From: Prevotella sp.
GTDB lineage: Bacteria; Bacteroidota; Bacteroidia; Bacteroidales; Bacteroidaceae
Assembly (NCBI GenBank): GCA_017447515.1
Contig: JAFSNG010000012.1
Location: 1-53,171, forward strand
Length of the DNA stretch: 53,171 nucleotides
Reading direction: 5' to 3'
Every line of letters starts with the position of its first letter. Within the stretch, counting starts at the first letter, position 1. Position numbers and translations under genes: made by a program. Below are positions 35,454 through 43,959 of this stretch, in pieces. The notes below the pieces were generated by a model that worked only from the letters and a program-made list of their open reading frames with translations, made no database searches and was not told where the DNA came from.

Positions 35454-36283
35454 TAGTCTATCCTATTGCAAAGATTAATCTGGGACTGAACGTCGTAGAG
35501 AAACGCCCCGACGGTTATCATAATTTGGAGACGGTATTTTATCCTGTGCCAATCAAGGATGCGCTGGAGGTTATGCCCATGGACGAAGGATTCCCATCAG
35601 ACGTTGACTGCGACCTGAAAACGACGAACATCCATATAGAAGGTGACGAGCAGAAGAACCTGGTGGTCAGGGCCTACCGATTGCTGAAAGAAGACTTCCC
35701 TACCCTGCCCCGTTGTCATGCCCACCTATGGAAAGGAATACCCACACAAGCCGGTATGGGCGGCGGTTCGAGTGACTGCGCCTATATGATTCTGCTGCTG
35801 AACGACATGTTCCATTTGGGGTTGAGCGAACAAAAGATGATGAACTATGCCGCACGGTTAGGTGCCGATTGCGCGTTCTTCATCAAGAGCCGTCCGTGCT
35901 ATGCCGAAGGTATCGGCGAACGACTGGAGAATATCAGCCTCGACCTGAGCGAATGGTATATCGGTGTGGTTCGTCCCGACATTCCCGTGCCGACGAAAGA
36001 GGCTTTTGCACGCATCCATCCTCACTATCCGCAGAACAACTGTCGCGAAGTGGTGATGCAGCCTGTGGAAACATGGAAGGAGGAACTAGTAAACGACTTC
36101 GAGGAGAGCGTCTTTGCCGTACATTCCGAATTAGCGCAAGTGAAACAGCAGCTATATAATATGGGCGCCACCTATGCGGCCATGTCTGGCTCAGGCAGCG
36201 CCCTGTTCGGACTGTTCAAGGAAAGTCCCGACCATCTCAGTCAGGTATTCCCAGATATGTTTACGTTTAGTAGTTTGTTATAG
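35450..36283 (+). CDS. ispE: 4-diphosphocytidyl-2-C-methyl-D-erythritol kinase IspE
   Basis: The protein has 277 residues. GHMP kinase motifs: AKINLGLNVVEKRPDGYHN at the N-terminus, the ATP loop PTQAGMGGGSSDCAY near 105, and the late AAMSGSGSALFGLF. It phosphorylates CDP-ME in the methylerythritol phosphate route to isoprenoids. It is translationally coupled to rsmG. MiaA in this window uses a product of the same pathway (dimethylallyl diphosphate). Confidence 0.96.
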   Translation: MIVYPIAKINLGLNVVEKRPDGYHNLETVFYPVPIKDALEVMPMDEGFPSDVDCDLKTTNIHIEGDEQKNLVVRAYRLLKEDFPTLPRCHAHLWKGIPTQAGMGGGSSDCAYMILLLNDMFHLGLSEQKMMNYAARLGADCAFFIKSRPCYAEGIGERLENISLDLSEWYIGVVRPDIPVPTKEAFARIHPHYPQNNCREVVMQPVETWKEELVNDFEESVFAVHSELAQVKQQLYNMGATYAAMSGSGSALFGLFKESPDHLSQVFPDMFTFSSLL

Positions 36284-36306
36284 TTTCAGATGCTGCAGAA
36301 GACACA

Positions 36307-36921
36307 TCAGTCTTTGTCGCTCTTATCGCCCATCAAGACAGAAGTGCGAACACGACTCAGTGTCTCGGGAGTCATCTGCAGATAGCTGGCAATATACACC
36401 AGCGGAGCACGCAACACCAACTGTGGCGAACGCTTGACGAGTTTCGAATAGCGTTCCTGAGCCGACTCGAAGCGCAGCATATCGGCATGTACCTGCGAAA
36501 TGATGAGCGACTCCTCCAGAATCTTACGATAGAGCATCTGGATATTGACGTTACGAACGGCCTCGTGCTCCAGTTCGCGCTTGGGTAGTGCAAAGAGAAT
36601 GGTAGGTTCCAAGGCCACCATCTGCTGGGCAGAAGGTTTCTCGGTGAACAGGCTCTCGATGCTCATCACGATATTGTTCTCGGTAGCCATATACTCAGTC
36701 AGTTCCTTGCCATTCTTGTAGTAGAACTGGCGTACCAATCCTTTGGCTACCCAATAGATGTTTTCGCAGACTTCACCCTCGCGGAGGATGATTTCACCCT
36801 TTTGAAACTTCTTTGGAATCAGAATGCCTTCTAACGCATCCAGTTCCTCATGGGTCATGGTACTGTAGCGGCGAGCCAATTCACGCGCCACGTCTCTTGT
36901 TGTCAGTCCGATTGTAGTCAT
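36307..36921 (-). CDS. Crp/Fnr-family transcriptional regulator
   Basis: The protein has 204 residues. An N-terminal cyclic-nucleotide-binding-type beta-roll covers about 30-125 (FQKGEIILREGEVCENIYWV), then a dimerisation helix and a winged helix with VYIASYLQMTPETLSRVRTS as the DNA-binding helix-turn-helix. The phosphate-binding cassette of true cAMP binders is not apparent, and there are no Fnr-type cysteine clusters, so the effector is unknown. It lies downstream of lepA by 52 bases and may be co-transcribed; the 3' end faces ispE. Confidence 0.9.
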   Translation of the reverse strand: MTTIGLTTRDVARELARRYSTMTHEELDALEGILIPKKFQKGEIILREGEVCENIYWVAKGLVRQFYYKNGKELTEYMATENNIVMSIESLFTEKPSAQQMVALEPTILFALPKRELEHEAVRNVNIQMLYRKILEESLIISQVHADMLRFESAQERYSKLVKRSPQLVLRAPLVYIASYLQMTPETLSRVRTSVLMGDKSDKD

Positions 36922-36973
36922 ATTCTTTCTATTTCCTTATTTAGATTGTTATTAGTTTCTGTTCTCTAAGTAC

Positions 36974-38755
36974 TTAGTCAAGTTTCAGCACGGCAAGGAA
37001 GGCTTTCTGAGGCACCTCCACATTGCCGATTTGCTTCATGCGCTTCTTACCTCGTTTCTGCTTCTCCAGCAGTTTTCGCTTACGGCTCACATCACCACCA
37101 TAACACTTGGCCGTCACGTCCTTTCGTACCTGTTTCACCGTCTCGCGGGCAATGATCTTGGCTCCGATGGCGGCCTGAATGGCAATGTCGAACTGCTGGC
37201 GCGGAATGAGTTCCTTCAATTTCTCACACATACGGCGACCGAAAGTGACGGCATTGTCCGCATGAGTCAGCGTCGACAGCGCATCAACAGGTTCACCATT
37301 GAGCAGAATATCGAGTTTGACGAGTTTCGACGGGCGGAATGAGTCGACATGATAGTCGAACGACGCATAACCCTTCGAGATACTCTTGAGTTTGTCGTAG
37401 AAGTCAATGACGATTTCGCCCAGCGGCAACATGAAACGCAATTCCACACGTCCACCACTGACATACTGTTGATCTATGAGTTCACCACGTTTGTCGAGAC
37501 ATAATGTCATGATGGGACCGATATAGTCAGCTGCAGTGATAATCGAGGCCTTGATGTAAGGTTCCTCAATGTGGTCAATCATCGTCAGGTCAGGCAATCC
37601 GGAGGGGTTGTGTACCTCTTTCTCCTCACCCTGCTTCGTATAGCACATATAGGTAACGTTAGGAACCGTGGTAATAACGTCCATGTCGAACTCACGGTCC
37701 AGTCGCTCCTGCACAATCTCCATGTGGAGCAGGCCCAAGAAACCGCAACGGAAACCGAAGCCCAAAGCCACAGAGGTCTCAGGAACGAACGTCAGCGAGG
37801 CATCGTTCAGTTGTAGTTTCTCCAACGAGGCACGAAGGTTTTCATAGTCTGTAGGATCAATGGGATAGACACCGGCAAACACCATTGGTTTGACCTCTTG
37901 GAAACCCTCAATGGCCTTGTTACAAGGACGGTCGATATGCGTAATGGTATCGCCGACCTTCACTTCTTTGGCGTTCTTGATACCCGAAATGATGTAGCCT
38001 ACCTCACCCGTCCGAAGTTCCTTTCGGGGAATCATGTCCATCTTCAATACGCCTACCTCGTCAGCGTCGTACTCCATTCCGGTATTGAAGAACTTCACCT
38101 TGTCGCCCTGGCGAATCACACCATTGTTAATCTTGAAGTAGGCTATGATGCCGCGGAACGAATTGAACACCGAGTCGAATATTAACGCCTGCAGCGGAGC
38201 CTGCTCGTCACCCTCGGGATGAGGAATACGCTCAACAACAGCATTCAGGATGTCCTCAACGCCCTCGCCGGTTTTTCCTGAGGCACGAATGATGTCATCA
38301 GGGTCGCAACCAATGAGGTCTACGATTTCGTCTTCCACCTCGTCAGGCATAGCCGACGGCATATCAATCTTGTTGATGACGGGAATAATCTCAAGGTCAT
38401 TGTCAATGGCCAAATAGAGATTCGAGATAGTCTGTGCTTGTACACCCTGAGTGGCATCAACCACCAGCAAGGCACCCTCACAAGCTGCAATAGAACGGCT
38501 GACTTCGTAGGAGAAGTCGACGTGTCCCGGGGTGTCAATGAGGTTCAGAATATATTTTTCACCCTTGTACATATACTCCATCTGGATGGCGTGGCTCTTG
38601 ATGGTGATGCCGCGCTCACGTTCCAGTTCCATGTCGTCCAACATCTGTCCTTCCGTCACCTGGATGGTCTTGGTAAACTCCAGCAGACGGTCGGCCAGCG
38701 TCGACTTCCCATGGTCGATATGTGCAATGATGCAGAAATTTCTTATATGGTCCAT
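36974..38755 (-). CDS. lepA: Elongation factor 4 (LepA)
   Basis: The protein has 593 residues from ATG 38755 ([20 protein letters not shown]); an upstream in-frame ATG would lie in the promoter. GTPase motifs: [28 protein letters not shown] and [11 protein letters not shown]-like domains II, III and V follow, and the LepA C-terminal domain ends [10 protein letters not shown]. It is a ribosomal GTPase linked to ribosome assembly or back-translocation. Confidence 0.97.
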   Translation of the reverse strand: MDHIRNFCIIAHIDHGKSTLADRLLEFTKTIQVTEGQMLDDMELERERGITIKSHAIQMEYMYKGEKYILNLIDTPGHVDFSYEVSRSIAACEGALLVVDATQGVQAQTISNLYLAIDNDLEIIPVINKIDMPSAMPDEVEDEIVDLIGCDPDDIIRASGKTGEGVEDILNAVVERIPHPEGDEQAPLQALIFDSVFNSFRGIIAYFKINNGVIRQGDKVKFFNTGMEYDADEVGVLKMDMIPRKELRTGEVGYIISGIKNAKEVKVGDTITHIDRPCNKAIEGFQEVKPMVFAGVYPIDPTDYENLRASLEKLQLNDASLTFVPETSVALGFGFRCGFLGLLHMEIVQERLDREFDMDVITTVPNVTYMCYTKQGEEKEVHNPSGLPDLTMIDHIEEPYIKASIITAADYIGPIMTLCLDKRGELIDQQYVSGGRVELRFMLPLGEIVIDFYDKLKSISKGYASFDYHVDSFRPSKLVKLDILLNGEPVDALSTLTHADNAVTFGRRMCEKLKELIPRQQFDIAIQAAIGAKIIARETVKQVRKDVTAKCYGGDVSRKRKLLEKQKRGKKRMKQIGNVEVPQKAFLAVLKLD

Positions 38756-38780
38756 AGTCGTGAAAACACAAATAGCTTTG

Positions 38781-38788
38781 CAAAGATA
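38781..38788 (-). promoter_or_regulatory. -7 box of lepA
   Basis: Minus-strand TATCTTTG lies about 25 bases upstream of the lepA start. No good -33 box is seen. Confidence 0.55.
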
Positions 38789-38849
38789 CAACAAAAAATC
38801 GAAACGACCTACACAAGTGTGCAGATTTTTATAATTTTTTTCGTTTCAG

Positions 38850-39650
38850 CTAATCAAGTTCGAAGATTCCACTGGGAGAATTGCGCTTGAGAACCTCCAA
38901 ATGGAAGTCCACTCCGGCAATAATTCCAAAATCACGCAACACGCTTTCAACAGTCTTGCGGGCCAGTTCAGGATGGTTGTTCTCCTCACTGAGATGACAC
39001 AACCATACATTGCGCATATTCTCTGTCATATTCTCAACCAATGCCAATCCACAGTTGCGGTTGCTGAGGTGACCGGTCTCCGAGAGGATGCGCGTCTTCA
39101 GGAACTGCGGATAGGGACCACTCATCACCATTTCCTCGTCGTGATTGGCCTCGATCACCAGATGGCGCGCACGACGAATGTATTCTTTCATTTCGTCAGT
39201 CACCCTGCCGACATCGGTCATGATGCAGAAATTAGTCCCCTCAGCCTCAATGAAATAGCCCACATTATCGCTGCTGTCGTGAGGAACACCGAACGGCGTC
39301 ACCTGGAAGTCTCCTATCTGGATGGTCTCGTCTTTGTTAATAACGCGAGCCAGCTCGGAAGGAATCTTCTGTGTGATACAATAGTTGCGATTAATGCCGA
39401 TATGTACATCACGGGTAGCGTAAACAGGAATGTGATAGTCGTTGCTGAACGAACCAACGGACTTGATGTGGTCAGCATGGTCGTGGGTGATGAGCACATG
39501 ATGAACCTGAGAAAGACTGAAGCCGTATTCACGACAATCTTTCTTCAACCCTCGCAAACCTACACCGAGGTCTATCAGCAGGGCATCATTCGGAGTGGTA
39601 AGCAAGTAGCAGTTTCCACTGCTTCCACTACCAAAAGAGATGAACTTCAT
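38850..39650 (-). CDS. Metallo-beta-lactamase-fold hydrolase (WalJ/YycJ-like)
   Basis: The protein has 266 residues from the second of two adjacent Met codons (39650); 39653 is equally possible. The N-terminus MKFISFGSGSSGNCYLL and the metal site ITHDHADHIKSVG are typical. The following His and Asp ligands are in FGVPHDSSDNVGYF and MTDVGRVT. The late segment VWLCHLSEENNHPELARKTV is characteristic of this subfamily. Relatives are 5'-3' DNA exonucleases or repair-linked proteins. A promoter box lies at 39675-39682. Confidence 0.9.
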   Translation of the reverse strand: MKFISFGSGSSGNCYLLTTPNDALLIDLGVGLRGLKKDCREYGFSLSQVHHVLITHDHADHIKSVGSFSNDYHIPVYATRDVHIGINRNYCITQKIPSELARVINKDETIQIGDFQVTPFGVPHDSSDNVGYFIEAEGTNFCIMTDVGRVTDEMKEYIRRARHLVIEANHDEEMVMSGPYPQFLKTRILSETGHLSNRNCGLALVENMTENMRNVWLCHLSEENNHPELARKTVESVLRDFGIIAGVDFHLEVLKRNSPSGIFELD

Positions 39651-39674
39651 CATACACTCATGCCAAAATTTGTG

Positions 39675-39682
39675 CAAAGGTA
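39675..39682 (-). promoter_or_regulatory. -7 box of the WalJ-like gene
   Basis: Minus-strand TACCTTTG, 25 bases before the start codon. The -33 region is not a good match. It stands back to back with the promoter of the rightward lipoprotein gene. Confidence 0.6.
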
Positions 39683-39689
39683 TAAAAAA

Positions 39690-39717
39690 GTTAAGAATTA
39701 AGAGACAAGAATTAAGA
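39690..39717 (+). repeat. Four-unit heptamer array between divergent promoters
   Basis: Four contiguous 7-base units, with ATTAAGA occurring twice (39697-39703 and 39711-39717). The array lies between the -7 boxes of the two divergent genes. Confidence 0.65.
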
Positions 39718-39725
39718 GTTTTTTG

Positions 39726-39733
39726 TATCTTTG
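39726..39733 (+). promoter_or_regulatory. -7 box of the small lipoprotein gene
   Basis: TATCTTTG ends 26 bases before the ATG at 39760. No clear -33 box; the heptamer array occupies that region. Confidence 0.55.
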
Positions 39734-39759
39734 CAGAAAAATTTACTTATTTCACGTTT

Positions 39760-40200
39760 ATGAGACTATTTCTATTTCTTCTGACGGCCGCGATAACCGT
39801 AAGCTGCAACACGGGATTCGATGGAGACAGCGAGGCGCTGAACACCGCTACCGACTGGGCGGAGGCTTACTTCAACTGCGACTTCAAGGATGCTGCCACA
39901 AACGCAACAGCTGAAAGCGACAAGTGGTTACGCTTTGCTGCATCGAACACGACAGAGGAGGATTTGAAGCTGGTGAATGGCGGTGCCACAGTCAGTGCAG
40001 CAGACTACTTCACCATAGCCAACGACACCCTGCGCGTCGTCACCCTGACAGTCAGGAATTTTCTAAAGACTACCGCTGTCGGAGCACCTGCCGAATTACA
40101 GCAGGAAGGGCGCTTCCTTGTTACCATCGTGAAACGCGACGGGGATTGGAAAGTTAGAATGGAAGGCCTACCGCGAAGTGAAAAGCAAAGTCGCGACTGA
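39760..40200 (+). CDS. Small lipoprotein or secreted protein of unknown function
   Basis: The protein has 146 residues from ATG 39760; upstream in-frame Met codons would precede the promoter. The N-terminus has a hydrophobic segment ending TVSC near 17, a weak lipobox. The mature part (about 130 residues) has an NTF2-like pattern: a helix with WAEAYFNCDFKDAA, then long strands ending FLVTIVKRDGDWKVRMEG. DUF4878-like lipoproteins look similar, but I do not claim the family. The last 47 bases overlap the 3' end of tamL on the other strand. Confidence 0.85.
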   Translation: MRLFLFLLTAAITVSCNTGFDGDSEALNTATDWAEAYFNCDFKDAATNATAESDKWLRFAASNTTEEDLKLVNGGATVSAADYFTIANDTLRVVTLTVRNFLKTTAVGAPAELQQEGRFLVTIVKRDGDWKVRMEGLPRSEKQSRD

Positions 40201-42364
40201 GTTTCGGGTGAATTATCGGGAAATGCTCGCGACTATTCTTGTATGCAGGGTTGACGGCCTTCATACCCATGTCAAAACGCAAGATGAAATAGTCGAAGTT
40301 CAGGCGCAGTCCGAGACCATAGCTGGCGGCTATCTGTTTCCAGAATTCTGATAACTTGAACTGTCCTCCCGGCACATCCTCATAATCACGAATGTTCCAA
40401 ATATTTCCGGCATCCACAAACAGCGCACCATCCAACTTCCAGAACAGGTGAGCACGATACTCCATGTTCAAGTCGAGTTTCATATCGCCAGTATGATATA
40501 CATAGATGATATTACCGTCGTCGCCGGAATAGTTTCCGGGGCCCAAGGTGCGCACACTCCATCCACGCACACTATTGGCACCACCCGAGAAATAGCTCTT
40601 CTCGAACGGCAGCACGCTACAGTTGCCATAGGGATAGGCAATACCCAAACCCGCATGAAGCACCAACTGGCGACGATAGCCGAGCTGGAAGTTATGCGTA
40701 TAGTCCACATCACCTTTCACATATTGTGCAAAGGCCACATCCAGAAAAGTATACTGTCCCTCATCATTCTTATGGAAACCGAAGACATGTGCCAGCAAAT
40801 CCAACAGGTTACCACCCGTCTCGATGTTCGTTTTGATGGCATATCGGCCGTTGTTATAGGTATATCGGAACCCGGTGTTCATGATGAAGAGGTCGGAATA
40901 GTTAATGAGCAACAGCGAATTCCGATTCTCGGCATCATCCAGATATTCTTCTCTGAAAGTATCACTAATCCAGGGCATGGAGATGTAGTTCAACTCAAGC
41001 AGGTTAATCTGATAACGGTCGTGATGGTTGGGATTGTTCCACTTGTAGCGCCAGCTGGCATTCAACACACGGCGCAGAAACTCAGGGCGGTTCTGCAAAT
41101 CGACCATCAGCGACACTTCGGACGAGGCATTGATGCGCTGACGGATGGACCTGCTTAGGAATGGTGCTATGAATCGCGGAAACGACAAACTCGTCTGCAA
41201 GCTATATTCCAAGAAGTCGGAGTTGGAATAGCCCTCAAGCCCCCTGATAGCTTCGTAGGCGCCACGCAACTCTACCGTCAGCAGTTCGGAACCACGGAAG
41301 ATATTGCGGTTCTGATAGGTCAGCGAGGCGGCAAAGCCTAAATCACCAGCCGTATTTGTACCCTCGGGTTGGAACGAGATGGACGACGGTTTGTTGGTAC
41401 TGAGCTGGATATCGCAGTCGAGTTGTCGCTTTTCGAGGTCTTCCTGAAAACTGATGTTCGTATAACGTATAGCCCCCAGACGTCCGAAATGGTTGTATGT
41501 CGTCTGTTGGTCGGCCGCCGAATAGAGGTCTCCCATGCGAATGTAGGTATTGTTACGCAGCACCTTGGGACGCAGATGGATAATCGTATCGTCAGCATTG
41601 CCACTGTGGAAGCGGATATCGCGAATGGTGTATTGCTGATGAATGGCATCTGTTACCTGATTGTTGCGAAAGCGGTGCAGCACCAGCGTGATGTCAATAC
41701 CGGTTGTTCCCGGCACGGAATCAGCTCTATACGTGATGAAATCCTTGTTGAAACGGTAATAGCCCGTATTGGTCAGCAGTTGTGTGATACGCTTGCGTTC
41801 AGCGTCGAGAGTCTCAATGCTGAAAGTCATACCGCGGTGCAAGCCACGATTCTCGGGTTTGTCCACTTCAAGGATTTGGGCAATGATCGTGTCCTGAATG
41901 TCGTATTCGATGTGGCGGAGGGAATAGATGGGACCTGGATGAACCTGATAGGTAGTACGAAGTTTACGGCCTTTGGTCGTATTCGTGGCATCTACTGTAG
42001 CACGCAGATAGCCCATATTCTGTAGCTGGGTTTGCAGACTCCTGATTGACTGTTGCGTCTGCAACGAGTCATAGAGCACCGGAGCCTCTCCTATGTTGCG
42101 CAGCATGCGATTCACCCAACGTGACGTATCGCGACCGGAAAGGGAATAAGTATAGAGGGGAATCTTGGCAGCAGAGAACCAACGCGAATTGCCTGTCTGG
42201 CGGATGTAATCCCTCATCTCGGTAGTGGTCAGGCCACGAACCGGAGCATCGCTTTTTATATGCACCTTGTCCAACAGATAGTCGCCTTCAGCAACGTATT
42301 TCGTCTCTGAACACGAGGTCAAAATCAAGACCAACAGGGCGGCAATGAAAAAAAACTGCTTCAT
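40154..42364 (-). CDS. tamL: BamA/TamA-family outer membrane lipoprotein TamL
   Basis: The protein has 736 residues from ATG 42364. A lipoprotein signal (LILTSC, Cys near 18) is unusual for a barrel protein but characteristic of Bacteroidetes TamL. POTRA-like repeats lie in about 25-370 (YLLDKVHIKSDAPVRGLTTT, LRHIEYDIQDTIIAQ and the RDIRFHSGN segment). A 16-stranded barrel of the D15 type follows, with PFEKSYFSGGANSVRGW (the conserved RGW loop motif), ending FAVGLPF. It is thought to work with TamB in outer membrane assembly; no tamB gene is present here. It is divergent from the methyltransferase gene. Confidence 0.9.
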   Translation of the reverse strand: MKQFFFIAALLVLILTSCSETKYVAEGDYLLDKVHIKSDAPVRGLTTTEMRDYIRQTGNSRWFSAAKIPLYTYSLSGRDTSRWVNRMLRNIGEAPVLYDSLQTQQSIRSLQTQLQNMGYLRATVDATNTTKGRKLRTTYQVHPGPIYSLRHIEYDIQDTIIAQILEVDKPENRGLHRGMTFSIETLDAERKRITQLLTNTGYYRFNKDFITYRADSVPGTTGIDITLVLHRFRNNQVTDAIHQQYTIRDIRFHSGNADDTIIHLRPKVLRNNTYIRMGDLYSAADQQTTYNHFGRLGAIRYTNISFQEDLEKRQLDCDIQLSTNKPSSISFQPEGTNTAGDLGFAASLTYQNRNIFRGSELLTVELRGAYEAIRGLEGYSNSDFLEYSLQTSLSFPRFIAPFLSRSIRQRINASSEVSLMVDLQNRPEFLRRVLNASWRYKWNNPNHHDRYQINLLELNYISMPWISDTFREEYLDDAENRNSLLLINYSDLFIMNTGFRYTYNNGRYAIKTNIETGGNLLDLLAHVFGFHKNDEGQYTFLDVAFAQYVKGDVDYTHNFQLGYRRQLVLHAGLGIAYPYGNCSVLPFEKSYFSGGANSVRGWSVRTLGPGNYSGDDGNIIYVYHTGDMKLDLNMEYRAHLFWKLDGALFVDAGNIWNIRDYEDVPGGQFKLSEFWKQIAASYGLGLRLNFDYFILRFDMGMKAVNPAYKNSREHFPIIHPKLSRDFAFHFAVGLPF

Positions 42365-42371
42365 TTGAGCG

Positions 42372-42399
42372 CAAAGGTACGAAATTTTTTGTAAATTTG
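42372..42399. promoter_or_regulatory. Back-to-back -7 boxes for tamL and the methyltransferase
   Basis: TACCTTTG on the minus strand (42372-42379) serves tamL and TAAATTTG on the plus strand (42392-42399) serves the methyltransferase. Each has a TTTG at 24 bp that lies near or inside the other's box, so the two promoters occupy almost the same DNA and probably exclude one another. Confidence 0.6.
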
Positions 42400-42420
42400 C
42401 ACACAAATAATGCAAAAAAC

Positions 42421-43170
42421 ATGATTAGCAAAAACCAAATCAAGCTCATTCGCTCGCTGGAGCTGAAGAAGAACCGCCGGCACGAGAACCTCTTCGTGGC
42501 AGAAGGACCGAAGGTCGTAGGCGATTTGTTGCAGGCAGGATTCCTGCCCCACTCCGTCTTTTCGACCACTGAACGCCCTGACGCACAACTGATTACAGAA
42601 GAGGAACTGCGTCGCATCAGTTTCCTGCAACATCCACAAGAGGTGCTGGCGCTGTTCCAGATTCCCGCTCAGCCCTCAGACATCTTACATCATCCATCTG
42701 ACATCATCCCTCATCCCTCATCCCTCTCCCTCGCTCTCGACGGCGTGCAGGATCCAGGCAACGTCGGTACCATTATCCGCATTGCCGACTGGTTTGGCAT
42801 CGACACCATCTACTGTTCACCGGATACAGCCGATGTCTATAATCCCAAGGTCGTGCAAGCCACTATGGGCAGCCTCGCACACGTACATATTATATATTGC
42901 GACCTGCTGGAACTGTTTGCCCATTGTCAATGTTCTGTTTACGGCACCCTGCTCGACGGCAAAAACATCTACGAACAGTCCCTCACCGCCGACGGCATCA
43001 TCGTCATGGGCAACGAAGGCAACGGCATCTCGGAGGCCGTCAGGGAGAAGATTACCCACCGCCTGCTCATTCCCAACTACCATACTGGCGACCACACGGC
43101 CGAAAGCCTCAATGTGGCCATAGCGACAGCCATCACCTGTGCAGAATTCAAGAGGAGGGCTGCCCTATGA
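42421..43170 (+). CDS. TrmH/SpoU-family RNA 2'-O-methyltransferase
   Basis: The protein has 249 residues from ATG 42421. An N-terminal substrate-binding domain (KNQIKLIRSLELKKNRR, L7Ae-like fold) is followed by a SPOUT domain with the three knot motifs: LDGVQDPGNVGTIIRIADWF, VMGNEGNGIS and HTAESLNVAIATAI. It methylates rRNA or tRNA ribose; the target is not determinable. The linker between the two domains (about residues 83-103) is encoded by an eight-unit heptamer array (42671-42726), which makes it longer and richer in Ser, Pro, His and Ile than I would expect for the family. It overlaps the next gene by 4 bases. Confidence 0.9.
   Translation: MISKNQIKLIRSLELKKNRRHENLFVAEGPKVVGDLLQAGFLPHSVFSTTERPDAQLITEEELRRISFLQHPQEVLALFQIPAQPSDILHHPSDIIPHPSSLSLALDGVQDPGNVGTIIRIADWFGIDTIYCSPDTADVYNPKVVQATMGSLAHVHIIYCDLLELFAHCQCSVYGTLLDGKNIYEQSLTADGIIVMGNEGNGISEAVREKITHRLLIPNYHTGDHTAESLNVAIATAITCAEFKRRAAL
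42671..42726 (+). repeat. Eight-unit heptamer array inside the methyltransferase gene
   Basis: Eight contiguous 7-base units all fit NNNCNTC; ATCCCTC occurs three times in a row at the end. The strand orientation is opposite to the arrays at stop codons. The first 15 bases (from 42670) are identical to a stretch in the next gene at 43389. Confidence 0.85.
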
Positions 43171-43952
43171 TATTCTATTTCACTGGTACTGGAAACACCC
43201 GCTGGGCAGCCCAGCAGCTGGCGGAAGCGACAGGCGACGAACTGCGTTTTATACCTGACGAACTCGGCAAAGGCGAGCTAAGCTATACGCTGAAGGACGG
43301 CGAACGACTGGGATTCTGCTTTCCCACCCACGGCTGGCAACCGCCACGTATTGTCCGCGAATTCATCCGCAAGGCCACCTTCAACCTTCAGCCCTCAGAC
43401 ATCACCCATCAACCGTCTTACATCTACGCCCTCACAACCTGCGGCGACAACATGGGATATGCCATGCGCATCTTCGATAAAGAGCTGTCGCAGAAAGGGT
43501 TACACACCGATGCACGCTTTGCCATCGTGATGCCCGAATCGAACGTCTGCTTCTCGTTTCTTCATCTCGACACCGACGAGAAAGCCCTCCGGAAGGTCAA
43601 TGCTGCCCGACAGCGAATGACACATATCTGTCAGGTTGTCAAGGAATGCCAGCGCGACGTGGAGGAACTGGTGAAAGGTGCCATTCCCTTTACCTACACC
43701 TACATCATTGGCGGTTACTACAACAAACACCTCATCACCGACCGTCACTTCTGGGTCGATGCCGAGGCCTGCATCCAGTGCGGTCTCTGTGCCAAGCTAT
43801 GTCCTGTCGACGACATAAAAGGTACACCGCCCGTGTGGCAACACAACGAACGGTGTACAAATTGTCTGGCCTGTTATCATCACTGTCCCCGTCACGCCAT
43901 CCATTGGGGCGACATGAAGCGCGGACAGTATGTTTTCAGAGGTGAGAGGTGA
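43167..43952 (+). CDS. EFR1-family flavodoxin-ferredoxin protein
   Basis: The protein has 261 residues. An N-terminal flavodoxin-like domain opens with MIFYFTGTGNTRWAAQQLA (FMN phosphate loop). Two C-terminal [4Fe-4S] motifs are CIQCGLCAKLCP and CTNCLACYHHCP. Such proteins are presumed electron carriers in anaerobes. Residues about 73-86 (FNLQPSDITHQPSY) are encoded by a six-unit heptamer array and look like an insertion in the flavodoxin domain. The gene overlaps the methyltransferase by 4 bases (ATGA), and its 3' end meets yggS tail to tail with 4 bases between stops. Confidence 0.9.
   Translation: MIFYFTGTGNTRWAAQQLAEATGDELRFIPDELGKGELSYTLKDGERLGFCFPTHGWQPPRIVREFIRKATFNLQPSDITHQPSYIYALTTCGDNMGYAMRIFDKELSQKGLHTDARFAIVMPESNVCFSFLHLDTDEKALRKVNAARQRMTHICQVVKECQRDVEELVKGAIPFTYTYIIGGYYNKHLITDRHFWVDAEACIQCGLCAKLCPVDDIKGTPPVWQHNERCTNCLACYHHCPRHAIHWGDMKRGQYVFRGER
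43383..43424 (+). repeat. Six-unit heptamer array inside the EFR1 gene
   Basis: Six contiguous 7-base units all fit NNNCNTC (for example AGACATC and TTACATC). The total of 42 bases is exactly 14 codons, so the frame is kept. Confidence 0.8.
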
Positions 43953-43959
43953 GAGGTTA
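43939..43959. repeat. Three-unit heptamer array over two converging stops
   Basis: Units GAGGTGA (twice) and GAGGTTA contain the TGA stop of the EFR1 gene (43950-43952) and, on the other strand, the TAA stop of yggS (43957-43959). Confidence 0.75.

Noticed and set aside
42671-42726. Frameshift or assembly error in the methyltransferase gene
   Set aside because: The frame is open throughout and the SPOUT domain follows intact in the same frame; the segment is a regular heptamer array.
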